Shown here piece after piece: positions 9,513 to 19,961 of a stretch of 64,000 nucleotides of DNA; the first letter of the stretch is position 1; each line of letters begins with the position of its first letter. The stretch comes from Spinellus fusiger (taxonomy: Eukaryota; Mucoromycota; Mucoromycetes; Mucorales; Phycomycetaceae), in contig JALLLS010000039.1 of assembly GCA_025094145.1 (NCBI GenBank), positions 1-64,000 on the forward strand. The letters are read 5' to 3'. Position numbers and translations under genes: made by a program. Below the pieces are notes generated by a model. It made no database searches and was not told where the DNA came from. It worked only from the letters and a program-made list of their open reading frames with translations.

Positions 9513-10672
9513 ATGACAGATAAACTTCCTCCTAATCTACTCAAACTCTTTGCTCCTCGTCCACCCCTGCCTCATGCCCAGCCATTAGACAAGGCAGCAG
9601 ATAAAAGAGTAGGCGCACGCGTCTCTGGTATTGCAGATATTGTTCCCATGCTGCGTACCTACGATCTAGACTATGTACCATGGAAGTCTGTAGAAGAGCG
9701 ACGCAGGGAAAAGGTAGATAAAGCAAGAGACACAGAGACACAGAGAACTAAACAACAGAGAGACGGTGTTAGATGGCAGCCAGAAGGAAAAAAGCAGAGG
9801 AACATCTTGTCAAGGCACTTGCTCAATGTAAGTCTCTTTCTGAATCAAGACATGCCATGGTAATCGTGTAGTTGATCCAGAAAACGACGAAAAGATGGAG
9901 GGAAATCCCTTCAACACTCTGTTTGTGGCCCGTCTTAGCTATGAACTCACAGAGAGCGATCTTATGCGTGAGTTTGAGTTGTATGGTCCTATTAAAAACG
10001 TAAGTGGCTTGCATGTGCCCTTGTTCATACCATAAGAAAGAAAAAGAGCACCCTCATCTTTTTATTTATTTGTCTATCTATTTTACTTATTGATATAATG
10101 ATGACGGTGACGATGACGACGACTGCAGATCCGACTCGTCAAAACACAACAGGACAAGTCTAGAGGATACGCCTTTATCGAGTACGAGAGAGAAAAGGAC
10201 ATGCGTGGTAAGTGCCCTGGGTGGGTGGTGACGTGGACTCACACTAGTAGCCGCCTACAAAGATGCAGATGGACTCAAGATGCTGGGCCGACGTGTCATT
10301 GTCGATGTGGAGCGTGGCAGAACTGTCAAAGGATGGAAGCCCCGTCGTCTAGGAGGAGGACTGGGCGGCACACGTGACACTCGCCTGCCCCAAGGAACCC
10401 CTCGAGGAGAAAACCGGTCTTCCTACAGTGACAGTCACCGTGACCGTGGCCAGAGCCGCATGAATTATGAGGGTCGTGGCTTTGGTAATAGCTACAATGG
10501 TCAAGGTTTTGGTAGAAGAGAAACAGAAGATCGGAGGAGATCACGTGCACGCTCTCGAAGCAGAAGCCCTCATGCTTATAGAGACAGAGAGCGCGACAGA
10601 TACAGTGGCCGTGGTAGGGAAAGATCACGGGATCGCATGGGAGGTCGTCGTGACAGAGACCGTTACGCTTAG
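9513..10672 (+). CDS. snp1: U1 small nuclear ribonucleoprotein 70 kDa (U1-70K)
   Basis: A U1 snRNP subunit that binds U1 stem-loop I and helps define 5' splice sites in the nucleus. Five exons: 9513-9713, 9773-9827, 9872-9999, 10129-10207 and 10251-10672 (294 residues; introns 59, 44, 129 and 43 nt). The conserved N-terminal peptide ([15 protein letters not shown]) is followed by a helix restored by splicing ([16 protein letters not shown]). The RRM has RNP2 LFVARL and RNP1 RGYAFIEY, with YGPIKNIRLV across intron 3. Then comes the diagnostic [17 protein letters not shown] and [12 protein letters not shown], and an RS/RD-rich tail. The second exon is only 55 nt. No break is seen. Confidence 0.96.
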
Positions 10673-11402
10673 GATACAGAAACCAAAAACCCAAAGAAAG
10701 AAACCAAAAAACCAAAAACCAAAAAACACACACACACACACACACACAAACACAAACACAAACACAATGAAAAAAACAAACACAATGAAAAAAACAAACC
10801 AAAAAAAAAGAAGAAGAAGCAGGAAAACCACAGGCCTCTTTTTTATTTTTTTACTATTCTATTTCTATTCTATTTTTTTATTTTGCCACGACCAACTCAC
10901 ACCCTACAGCTTACTGACAGCTCCTCATCATCACAGCCACTAACAGCCACCTATTGTCCAAGGTACCTTCACCGCCTACGTCATTTCAACCCACCGCCAA
11001 AGAAAGAAAATAAGAAAAGAATAATGAGAGAATAAGAATAAGAATAAGAAAGAAAGAAAGAGAGAGGCAAGTATCGATGCTAAAAAAGGAAAAAACATAC
11101 AAACAAAAAAAAGAAAAAGGAAATACATAGTTATAAAAAAAAGTCCGATCTACCGCTGCTATGCTCAAGGGTAAGCATGGTAAGAAGTCTTAGTTATTTT
11201 AGAGTAGTTTGGGACATAGTAGTGATGTCACACTGTAGACTCGTTTTGTCTTGTGCTTAAAGTATGTTTTTATTTTTTATTTTATTTGTTACCTGGTCAC
11301 TAAGCCCTTTTTATTTTATTTGTTCCTTGCCATTTCTCCAGACAAGTCATGAGGAATCTTCAGTGAGAAGAGAGTTGACTGTAGTTGCTAGTGTAGTTGC
11401 TA
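10673..11402. repeat. 3' spacer between U1-70K and TFB3 with CA and A-rich simple repeats
   Basis: The two genes converge here. The stretch holds a CA microsatellite (about 10726-10748, then ACAAAC units to 10766) and A-rich tracts (10796-10812, 11030-11070, 11099-11145). Long apparent frames in this stretch are translations of the repeat. No gene is supported. Confidence 0.6.
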
Positions 11403-12867
11403 TTAGAGTTCACTGTAGACAGGACGACATAAAAGACCCGTCATTGCATCAGATAGTCCACGTTGAAAAGCAAACCGTGCTGCATAACCACCTGCACGTG
11501 CTGCCTTGTGGGTGCTAATATAGTCAGTAGCGCTGTAGAGAGAAAGGATCAGTACATACACACATATGTAGAGAGAGAGAGAGTACTTACGGATCTACAT
11601 AGGTGGCCTTCAATTGCACCTGTGGATAAGTGTATTCAAGGGCAAGAGGATCAAAAGACACTTCTTTCATCTCTGTCTCATTTGTGTCCATGGCAGAAGT
11701 AAGCCATGATGGCAGAGCAAGACGAGAAGGTTGTGGATCTGTCTGCTGTCGTAGTGCTGAGGATCGCTTGAGGGCTGCTGTTTGTCGTAGGGCAAGAACA
11801 GCCTGAGCAGGTTTGTTGGAAGAAGCCTAATTCCATCCTATAAGTATTTCCCTTCTTCTTTAGTCATTTATATGTATATATCTATACCAGTTCTTTAATG
11901 ATCTCTGCTTTCTCATGCTCTTTTTGTTTCCGTTCTTCTTCCAATTGCTGCAAATACTCTTCTCTCTTTTGCTCTCTCTGCTGCTTCTCCAGTTCTTCTT
12001 GATAATTCATAAAGCGCTGTTCATTGACCTAGCATCCACATACTCCATCAGTACCCTTCTTCTTATAGTATGATGGCTGCTGTAGGACTGTTCTTTTTAC
12101 CATGCGTGCTTGGTTTGCAGCAATACTGTCCTTGTTTTCATTCTCATAGGCAGCTATTTTTGCCTCTGTTTCTGCTACATCCACCTCATTCATCAAGTTG
12201 AAGGCTAGAGAGATGAAAGAAGAAAGATGAGAGATGAGAGATGAGAGATGAGAGATGAGAGATAAGATGGCTTTATTTTGCTATTGTCCATGTTGGCCTC
12301 ACTTACTAATGTCTTCTACCATCTCCAAAAAGTCATTGTACAGTCGTAGGCTAGGAAAGTCCTCTGGGCGTTTGTTGAACCTGTGTCTGTTAAGGTGTAT
12401 CCTGCAGAGAAGGACTAGACTTACACTTTGGCTACTCGTTTGCGTATGCGTACTTCCTTCTCTACTGTCAAATCCTCAAAGATCTGCGACATGAACTGGT
12501 TCTTACGCAGCACTTGTTGACAGATGGGACAGGGAGCAGGTCCTGCACTAAAGAGACGGTCGATGCATGACTCACACCTACACACCATGAGTCTCTTTTC
12601 TCTCTCTTTTCTCTTTTATATATAATGGTAGTTTATATTTTGGTATGTATGGAAGGTAATTTACATTTTATGGAAGCATGGAGAAACAAGCAGCTTGAGG
12701 TTGGGTGTCAAGTACTTATCACTCTTGCACACTGGACACTGGGCATCTTCTTCCTTGGCCAACTATTAAGTCACGTCCACACTGTCGCTTACTTGGAAAG
12801 ACACCACAGAAGACCCTGTCTTGCCAATCATAAGGGTCTGACTTCGGAGTGTGCCTGTCTTGTTCAT
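11403..12867 (-). CDS. tfb3: TFIIH/CAK assembly factor Tfb3 (MAT1)
   Basis: A RING subunit of TFIIH that bridges the CDK-activating kinase to the core for transcription initiation and nucleotide excision repair. Eight exons, minus strand: 12867-12793, 12762-12665, 12577-12425, 12380-12307, 12204-12101, 12028-11888, 11826-11591 and 11532-11403 (336 residues). The split RING reads CPVCKSDKYLTPNLKL, SPCFHKMCESCIDRLF, CPICQQ. It is followed by the MAT1 signature FEDLTVEKEVRIRKRV and FNKRPEDFPSLRLYNDFLE, a long Glu/Gln/Lys coiled coil (EELEKQQREQKREEYLQQ), and the C-terminal helix HKAARAGGYAARFAFQ. Intron 1 is only 30 nt. It is divergent from SRP19, with 247 bp between starts. Confidence 0.95.
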
Positions 12868-13114
12868 GACGCCAGAGTGATTAAGAAAGAAAAAGACAAG
12901 GTAAACAAAGGTGTGTGAGGCTGCTCTAGAAGAAGAAGAGGACTGACTCGTAAATTTAAGTCACTCTCCTCACTTGTTTCCCTCGATCCCCTCTGCACTT
13001 CACTCTCCGCCCCTGTCAGACAACACTGCTATTCTTCTGCAGTGGTGACTCCCAGGGACTGCTGAATTTCCCTCCTCTTTCTTTCTCCTCTCCTCTCTTT
13101 TCTTCTCCTTTCTC

Positions 13115-14236
13115 ATGCTCAAAAATCTCAAACAAACAAAAAAGAATCCTGTGTTCTTGGACGATGATGACGATATGGATGTAGATACGATGGACTTTCC
13201 TCTTCCTGAGGATCCTCCTGTCAAAGCAGCACCCACCACCAATACCAATACCAATACCACCAACAGTCGTCATGCGAGTGGGTCTATTGCTGTAGCTGCC
13301 ACACCCACAGGCGTCCAAAGGCTGAGTCCAGCTGACTACAAGGAGTAGGTAGTAGTGGCTTCATGACCAGCACTGTACTCACTTGCTCCATCTCTTTTCT
13401 TTCTCTTTTCTTTAGCTGGGTGTGTGTTTATCCTGTCTATATTGATAACAGCAAATCCATGACAGACGGACGTAAGATATCAAAAGAGAAGGCAGTGGAG
13501 AAGCCTCATGCCTATCATATGGCCATTGCGGCTCAGAGTATGGGACTGCCTGTGGTGTATGAAGTAAGTAGTCTTTCTCTCTTTCTCTTGTAGTGTATAG
13601 AGAAACATATACATAAACACATACACATATACATACATAAACACATAAACACACACCAACTCAGACATCTCTACATCTTAGGGCAAGAAACATCCTCGGG
13701 ACTGGGCCAATCCAGGACGCATCAAAGTCCAACTCAAGAACAAGCAGCAGTTCTTTATGAACCCTCATTGCACTACACGTAAGTGTTGCTGTCATGGCAA
13801 AAGAGAAAAGAGAGAGAAAGAGAAAAATCCATCTTCATTTGATGAGATTTTCCTGTGGTGTCTTTTTTCTTCTTTCTTCTTCTTTTTTTGTTGCTGTTAT
13901 TGATATAGATAGAAAACAAACAAACAAAAATCATTAGGAAAACAACTATACATAAGAATTGCCAGTCAATTACCAGCCATTCAAAAGGCCAATGCAGTAC
14001 CCAAAGAAATGATTTCTCCCTTGACGACGTTGGCAGAGATTGAAGCTGCTTCGGATCAAGAGAGAAAAGCGCGTGGATTGCCTACATTGGCTGAGATGGG
14101 AGGAGATCCCGGCATGGGATGGATGGGAGGTGCTAATGCCAGTGCAAGTGCCAGTGCCAGTGCCAGTGCTAACCCTCCCAGTACCCCTTCCACCACCAAA
14201 CAAAAGAAACAAAAAGTAAAGTATATCCGTGCTTAG
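13115..14236 (+). CDS. sec65: Signal recognition particle 19 kDa subunit (SRP19/Sec65)
   Basis: It binds SRP RNA and primes SRP54 loading for co-translational targeting to the ER. Four exons: 13115-13344, 13416-13563, 13682-13778 and 13938-14236 (257 residues). An acidic, Asn/Thr-rich N-terminal extension (LDDDDDMDVD) precedes the SRP19 core: YKDWVCVYPVYIDNSKS, GRKISKEKAVEKPHAYHM, GRIKVQLKNKQQ and a C-terminal helix, ASQLPAIQK. The tail carries an Ala-Ser repeat (NASASASASASAN) and ends in a Lys-rich KQKKQKVKYI, as in yeast Sec65. It ends 24 bp from the stop of the convergent CoA-transferase gene. Confidence 0.93.
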
Positions 14237-14260
14237 TATTTTATAGTTATAAAGAAAGTA

Positions 14261-16127
14261 TCAACCCAATGCCTTGTTCTTGTTCAGACGCTCAATGTCT
14301 GCTTTTGAATAACCAAGCACTTCTTGAAGGACATGTTCTGTATGGGCTCCCAGAACAGGAGGAGGAAGTCGAATGGCTGGTGTGAAGCCACTGTATTTGA
14401 CAGGAGGACCTAAGAGTGTATAAGAGTGTATAAGAGTGTATAAGAGTGTATAAGAGTGTATAAGAGTGTAAGAATATCAAATAAGCGTGGAGAGATAGTA
14501 TAGAGTGTTTTGGACACTTTTATTTATTTATTACCTATGAGTCTGATTTTGCCTGCTTTGGCATGCTCCACTTCCTGTACTAATCCCCGTGCTTGGATCT
14601 GGGGATGCTCCATAGTGCCCTTGATGTTGTTGATGGGAGCCATAGGACATCCTGCTTGTTTGAGTTGATCAAGCCAATGTTGTGTTGTGGCCTGCTGAAG
14701 TCTTTCTTGCAGAACACCAACCAATGCTTGACGGTGTTGGACACGCAATGCATTGGTAATGAACCGTAGATCAGTCACAAGAGAGGAAAGACCAAGATAG
14801 TGGCATAGCTTGGAAAACTGGCCATCATTCCCAGCACCTAGCATAATAAAAGAGTCTTTGGTGGGAAACACTTGGTAAGGGACAATGGAGGGATGGGATG
14901 TGCCCATGCGTTGGGCTTCTTTCTGGCCAATAAGGTAGTTGGATCCAATGTTTACCAGAGTGCTCACTTGGGATTCAAGCAGTGAACAGTCAATCCATTG
15001 TCCCCTGTCTGTGGTGTGTCTTTGGAAGAGAGCAGCAAGAATGGCACTGTGAGCATGCAGGCCTTGAGTGAGTGAAAAGGAGGAGTTGGGATTGGGATTG
15101 GGTGGGTTATTCAGCTGTCGAGTGGGAGGTTTGGGATGGAGGTACAGTGAGGTTTTCTATGACTTGCCTGTAGTAATGTCTATTGGGTGGTAAGAAAGGA
15201 GGCACTTTGCAGAAGAAGGAGAAGGAGAAGGAGAGTTTACCTGTGATAGCGACACCCACTTTGACGGGGGGTCCGTTGGGTTCTCCTGTGATATGCATAA
15301 GTCCAGCCTCTGCCTACATTATTGTTATTGTTGTGGTTGTTATTTATCATAGTGCTCCCAGTTAAGAACAACAAACAGGCGAGAAAGGAGTACCTCAATC
15401 ACTACATCATAGCCTGGTCGTGAAGCATAAGGGCCTGTTTGGCCATAACCAGTAATGGAAGCATAGATCAATCTTGGGTTGATCTTACTGACTTGGTCAT
15501 ACCCCATGCCTATCTCTGCTAGTTTACCAGGCACATAGTTCTCTACAAGCACATCACACTGCTTGACAAGATCATGGAGTATGGTTTGGCCTTCTTTGGA
15601 CTTGAAGTTGATAGTGACAGACTTCTTGTTACGATTCACAGATAGGAAATACGCAGATTCTCCTTGACAAGCATCGTCCTGTGGATCCATGGATTCAGTA
15701 AAAGGTGGACCCCAGGCACGAGTATCATCGCCTCGGGGATGTTCAATCTTGATGACTTCAGCACTATAGAAGGAGGATTTAGAAAAATATACATCTTCTA
15801 TGCTTACTCTTGTCACTATCCTTTCTATTTACCCTAAATCCCCGAGCATCATTGTACAATAAGGTCCAGCTAGTACCAAGAATAAACATATTAATAAGAA
15901 AAAGAGATGCATGCCTTGGTCAATAGGTTTTTTTTTAGGATACATCAGTACTTACCAAGGACACGTGTAAGATCAAGCACTCGGATTCCCTTCAAGGGTG
16001 CCTCGGATGCTTTAGGTGTGTCTGTAGTGAAAACACGTTTTATAGGCAAGATAACCAACCGTTGTCTAAGAGAGTCCTTGGAATACTGATAAACAGCAGT
16101 CGACACTGTACGTAGAGAGATGGACAT
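14261..16127 (-). CDS. Class III CoA-transferase (CaiB/BaiF; SUGCT-like), probably mitochondrial
   Basis: It moves CoA between carboxylic acids; by resemblance to human SUGCT the likely substrates are glutarate or hydroxymethylglutarate with succinyl-CoA. Seven exons, minus strand: 16127-15956, 15869-15833, 15763-15394, 15313-15241, 15179-15168, 15062-14535 and 14409-14261 (446 residues). A basic Ser/Arg N-terminus suggests mitochondrial import. Family motifs are [78 protein letters not shown] and [20 protein letters not shown]. Exon 5 is 12 nt and is followed by a GC-AG intron (donor GCAAGT). Both are needed to read [12 protein letters not shown]. Intron 6 contains about six TAAGAGTGTA-type repeats (14409-14470). 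Confidence 0.92.
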
Positions 16128-17829
16128 ATATAGAAGAAGAGAAGAAGAGAAGAAGAGAAGAAGAGAAAAGAAAGGGAAAAGTGAAAAATCGAAATAAAGT
16201 GGGTGTTGATGGGCAAGATGTCTTGGTCATAAAAATATCCCTCCTACTCCCCTCGTGACACTCTCTTTTGATGCATTGAAATGGGCTTGATGTACTGGCA
16301 CAAGATTCTATTGCAGGGAAACAGGGCTGTAAGATAACAAAAATGCATAAATGCTTATGGATGTGTTATTGACACCCCTTACACACCCAAAGATTTTTGG
16401 GATATATAAGGAAATATCCTGAGAATAAAACTGCAATATTCTTATGATTGGCCAATGTGTTTGAAAATGCCTTTTTCGCTGTCTAAATGAGCTATTTCAA
16501 ACTCTACCTGCCTGTTTTAGCAATAGCTACTGACTTTGCAATTTAAATGCTATAGAATTGGCTGTAAAGACAAGAAATAGAACAAGAATCACCCCAAAAT
16601 TACAACTCAGTCACTGCATTTATTGTTTAACATAATGTGTTAACTATAAGCCCATAGTATTTGCAGCATAGCACTGCTTAAGAAAGATTTGTTACATGAC
16701 ACACTGAATTAACTCTAGTCATCATTGTCCATAAAATAGAACCAAACTTACTTATATTAAGAGCATTATAGCCATTCATTGACTCAATATCTATAATCAC
16801 CTCAATTATCTCATTGTAACTGGTATTAACAGTGGTGCTTAATGATTACAAAGTATTGTTTCTAATACTGGACTTTAGACACAAGGTAAATAGAGTGTGA
16901 ATTGGTTGAATTGTGAGTTTTAACTTGTGAATTATTTGACTTGTGAATTTTGACTTGTGAACTTGATGAGTGGAGGCTAAAGTGTAATAGATCACTACAA
17001 TAGAGAAAGGAAAATGATTTGTTTTGATATTCCCCTCTTTTTGTTATTTCTCACACTGTCCATGAAACTTAATGCCTAAGTACCCATCAAGATGAACATA
17101 AATAAACAAGGTAATGTGCCATTATTAACAAAGAAAAACAATAGAAGGAGGTGATGGACACCATCAAAGACTATTCTTAAGGTAAAAACGGTAAGCAGTG
17201 TCTTCATCTGGGCTTGAGCTCATTATAATCTAAGACACTCATTGTATTGTTATTAGGCAAGTAAAGACTCTTTTCAGGCCAGTCTTAGGTGGTCTTCTAT
17301 ACTATCTAGGGTCTTTAGGGTATACTCCTGAGCATAGTTATCTATCTCCCAAAAATAAAGCACAAAGCTTTAAGGGTATAGATTCTATTGCTATGAGGGA
17401 ATCTACTTAGGCAGTAGCTATAGTCATAATATAGTATTATCTATACTATTACAATAAACAATCCTATTCATAAACAATTTTCAAGATACCTTCTTGATAT
17501 TAGCAGTGGAAGTATTCAGACAAGAGAAGACTCGGAATTGATTAGAGTTCTTGATGATATTTTGCTAACACATCATGACATGAATAATTTAGCATATACA
17601 ATCTTCATTTCATATATCTACCAAATACATTTAAATATCTGATGATACAGATTATTGAATTAAATATCGGATAATAAAGAGTTTGTTAATAAAACATAAT
17701 TAGTATGTCTGAAGTAGAGCTGTTGTATCTTTAGGTTATTTGAATGATCTGATACTATAAAGATATATGGAAAATTGACCATCTAATCTTATAAATAGTG
17801 TGTGAGTTATTTCAAGTACAAATACTTCT
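16128..17829. other. AT-rich spacer, no gene
   Basis: I see no coding frame with family resemblance on either strand. The first 50 bp are a purine-rich GAAGAAGA tract (16132-16165), likely CoA-transferase promoter sequence. From about 16250 on, the sequence is AT-rich with many short direct repeats such as TTGTGAATTTTGACTTGTGAA near 16910-16960. It leads into the relic region to its right and may itself be old transposon sequence. Confidence 0.5.
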
Positions 17830-18440
17830 ATATTTATTGTTGTGGGTTGTCAGTAGCAATAGTACCTCAGATCAATGATTACATTATGGAAAAAATTCCT
17901 TTTGGAGAAGGCTTTAGTTTTCACAGTAGTGATAAAGCACTCACAAATAAATTAGATGCCATGGATCTTCCAGCAGAGTATCTCAACAGCATAAACCCAA
18001 GCAAATAATCACTTGCCATAGATAGAGATATCCATCATCCCCGTCAATAGAAACACAGACTACTTAAAAGGGACCACACAATAGAAGAAGAGCTAATAGC
18101 AAGGTATGTATCTAGGAGATGATACTTTAGCAAGAGAGGGCTTTTTTATTTTTAGAATTATTATATAGTATCAATTAGAAAATTATAAAACAAGTGCAAA
18201 AGAGTAAATAAAGATCAGACTTTGTTTACTCTTTGAGCCATCCAGACTTCCTTTGGTTGAAGCCAAAGACAACAACCCACGCGGACTTTCTTATCACGAC
18301 TTGAGACTGAAAATAGGGTCCCCTACAATTCTGCTTCTGAATCTGGACCCCAAATTAGACATCAACACAGTTCTAATAAACATTGGCTTAATGTACACAC
18401 CCAAAGAGCAAATTTTCCCCGGAGCAAAGCATAGGTTGTA
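17830..18440 (+). pseudogene. Helitron/PIF1-like helicase relic
   Basis: Two separated pieces of a Helitron or PIF1-type helicase C-terminus are visible on the plus strand. At 17842-18006 the frame reads VAIVPQINDYIME, then SFHSSDKAL and DLPAEYLNSINPS. At 18274-18360 it reads NNPRGLSYHDLRLKIGSP and ILLLNLDPK, the counterpart of the family block GLPxHxLxLKxGxPxxLLRNLDP. In an intact enzyme these blocks are contiguous; here they are separated by about 270 bp of unrelated AT-rich DNA with stops. The invariant Arg of LLRNLD is Leu. No Rep/HUH domain or terminal hairpin was found, so only a fragment remains. A host PIF1 fragment is the alternative. Confidence 0.6.
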
Positions 18441-18707
18441 AAATTCCCGTCGTGGGCCGATGTATGGCTGCCAGTATATTTTACTGATAATACAATTTGA
18501 TACTGAGGTATTCACAAAAGGAAATAATTATTTAGATATCCGCAAACCTTTTGATTTTAATCATTGTTCCATATAAGGTGCGTTTTTTTCGACGTAAAAG
18601 GAAGGAAATATCATCGCTTAAAGGCCAGAAAATTCTCCTGGTGTGTAAGTGCTCTTCGTGCATTGGGCATGTTAGCCATTCTATGTCTTTTGAACAATTA
18701 AGATATA
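18441..18707. other. Short unrecognised relic block with an inverted second copy
   Basis: No intact gene. About 50 bp at 18655-18707 recurs in inverted orientation near 20236-20290, sharing a block that reads NCS..., WLTCP in translation on the respective strands. The Tc1-like element to the right begins exactly at the end of this block. I cannot name the parent element. Confidence 0.4.
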
Positions 18708-19692
18708 CAGTCATACCCAATTGAATCGAATAATTTTGAAAATAAATTTCAGGACAAAATATTTAGGATATGTTCAACATTACATAACACACTCCAGATT
18801 TGATATAGAAGCTTCAAACTTTCACACAATAAAGCTCAACATATTTAATTATAGAAAATAAAATAATAATAATATAATTAATATTTCGTATGGCCTCCTT
18901 TGGTATCAATGACAGCCTGGCATCTATCTGTCATACTCAGAACTAATTATTATGCAAGTTCAACACCAACCCTCTCTCCCACTCCTCTGCAGGTAGAGCC
19001 TTCAAACTTTCAACATTGGTAATAGATACCCTTCTTTCCTCAATTTGTCTTTCCAAGGCCCACCAGAAGTGTTCAATTGGGTTCAAGTCAGGACATTGTG
19101 TAGGCCAATCATCAAAGAACCTTAACTTGATGTGTCTCTTTCCACCTTCTAGCATAGTCCCTAGTATAAAAGCTAACACATTTGCACAGTCAAGACCAGA
19201 GTGTGATATACAAAAAAAGATACAAAACCTAACTGATTGTGGTAGCTGATAATGGTGTTTCTAAATACATCCACCTCAAACTTCAACATTTCCAATTTCA
19301 GTTGATTATATGAGGCAAATGGATCCTTTCTAATAACCTTTTCCATGTGTCTTAAATCTCTCTCATTCACTTTTGGGGTTTTCCGTGACTCTTCAAATGT
19401 AATAGTGAGTGTTCTTTGATGTTTCTGATAATATTTTGATCTGTGGACCTTTTCATCTCAACTACGTCTACAATGATAGTCAACTTTAATCCAGCCTTCA
19501 ACTGGTAATAGATGCTCCATAATATTATATCTTTTACCTTATCCTATTCTCCACGAGTGTGAGTCTCTGAATATATATGATATTTAGTGTTAGTTTAATA
19601 ATCTTTCGAAAGAATAAGAGTATTATGCAAATAAAAAGAGTATTTTTTATTATTAAATATTCGGTAAGTATTAAATTCAATTGGTGTGACTA
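18708..19692 (-). mobile_element. Internally deleted Tc1/mariner element
   Basis: The ends match as degenerate inverted repeats (CAGTCATACCCAATTGAAT on the left; TAGTCACACCAATTGAAT as the complement of the right), each bordered by TA, the Tc1/mariner target site. On the minus strand are an N-terminal helix-turn-helix fragment (NERDLRHMEKVIRKDPF) and then the C-terminal catalytic segment with DDWPTQCPDLNPIEHFWW, followed in another frame by SMTDRCQAVIDTKGGHTKY. At 985 bp it is short for a Tc1 element. The central part with the first catalytic Asp residues is missing and stops interrupt the rest. It is non-autonomous and inactive. Confidence 0.82.
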
Positions 19693-19699
19693 TATAGGT

Positions 19700-19961
19700 A
19701 CCCTATCGCCGCTACCTCAGGTATGACAAGGTCTGCAGGATGTTGGGTTCTCTGAAGATCCAACAGTCACGGATCATAGACATCCACTTCCCTGCAAGAG
19801 GCACAATTACACTGCTTGTACATAGCGGCTTCAAGCAAGAACTCGAGGAGAGAATTAAGAAAATGAAAGCCATGCCCATGACCAGCCTCAACCCTGCGTC
19901 AACAGTAATCATTACTGACTCCAAGCTCCAGGAAGAGGCTGGCAGCACTAAGGCTGTATAG
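19700..19961 (+). pseudogene. Retroelement-like coding fragment
   Basis: An open stretch reads YLRYDKVCRMLGSLKIQQ, then RIIDIHFPARGTITLLVHS and FKQELEERIKKM, ending at a TAG near 19961. The higher GC content and the block DIHFPARGTITLLVHS resemble the N-terminal region of retroelement proteins common in Mucoromycota genomes, but I cannot place the family. No start codon context, no reverse transcriptase and no terminal repeat accompany it. It directly abuts the right end of the deleted Tc1 element. Confidence 0.4.

Noticed and set aside
10326..10831. Val/Cys-rich and Leu/Phe-rich minus-strand frames over the end of U1-70K
   Set aside because: They arise from the CA and A-rich repeats and from the antisense of the RS domain.
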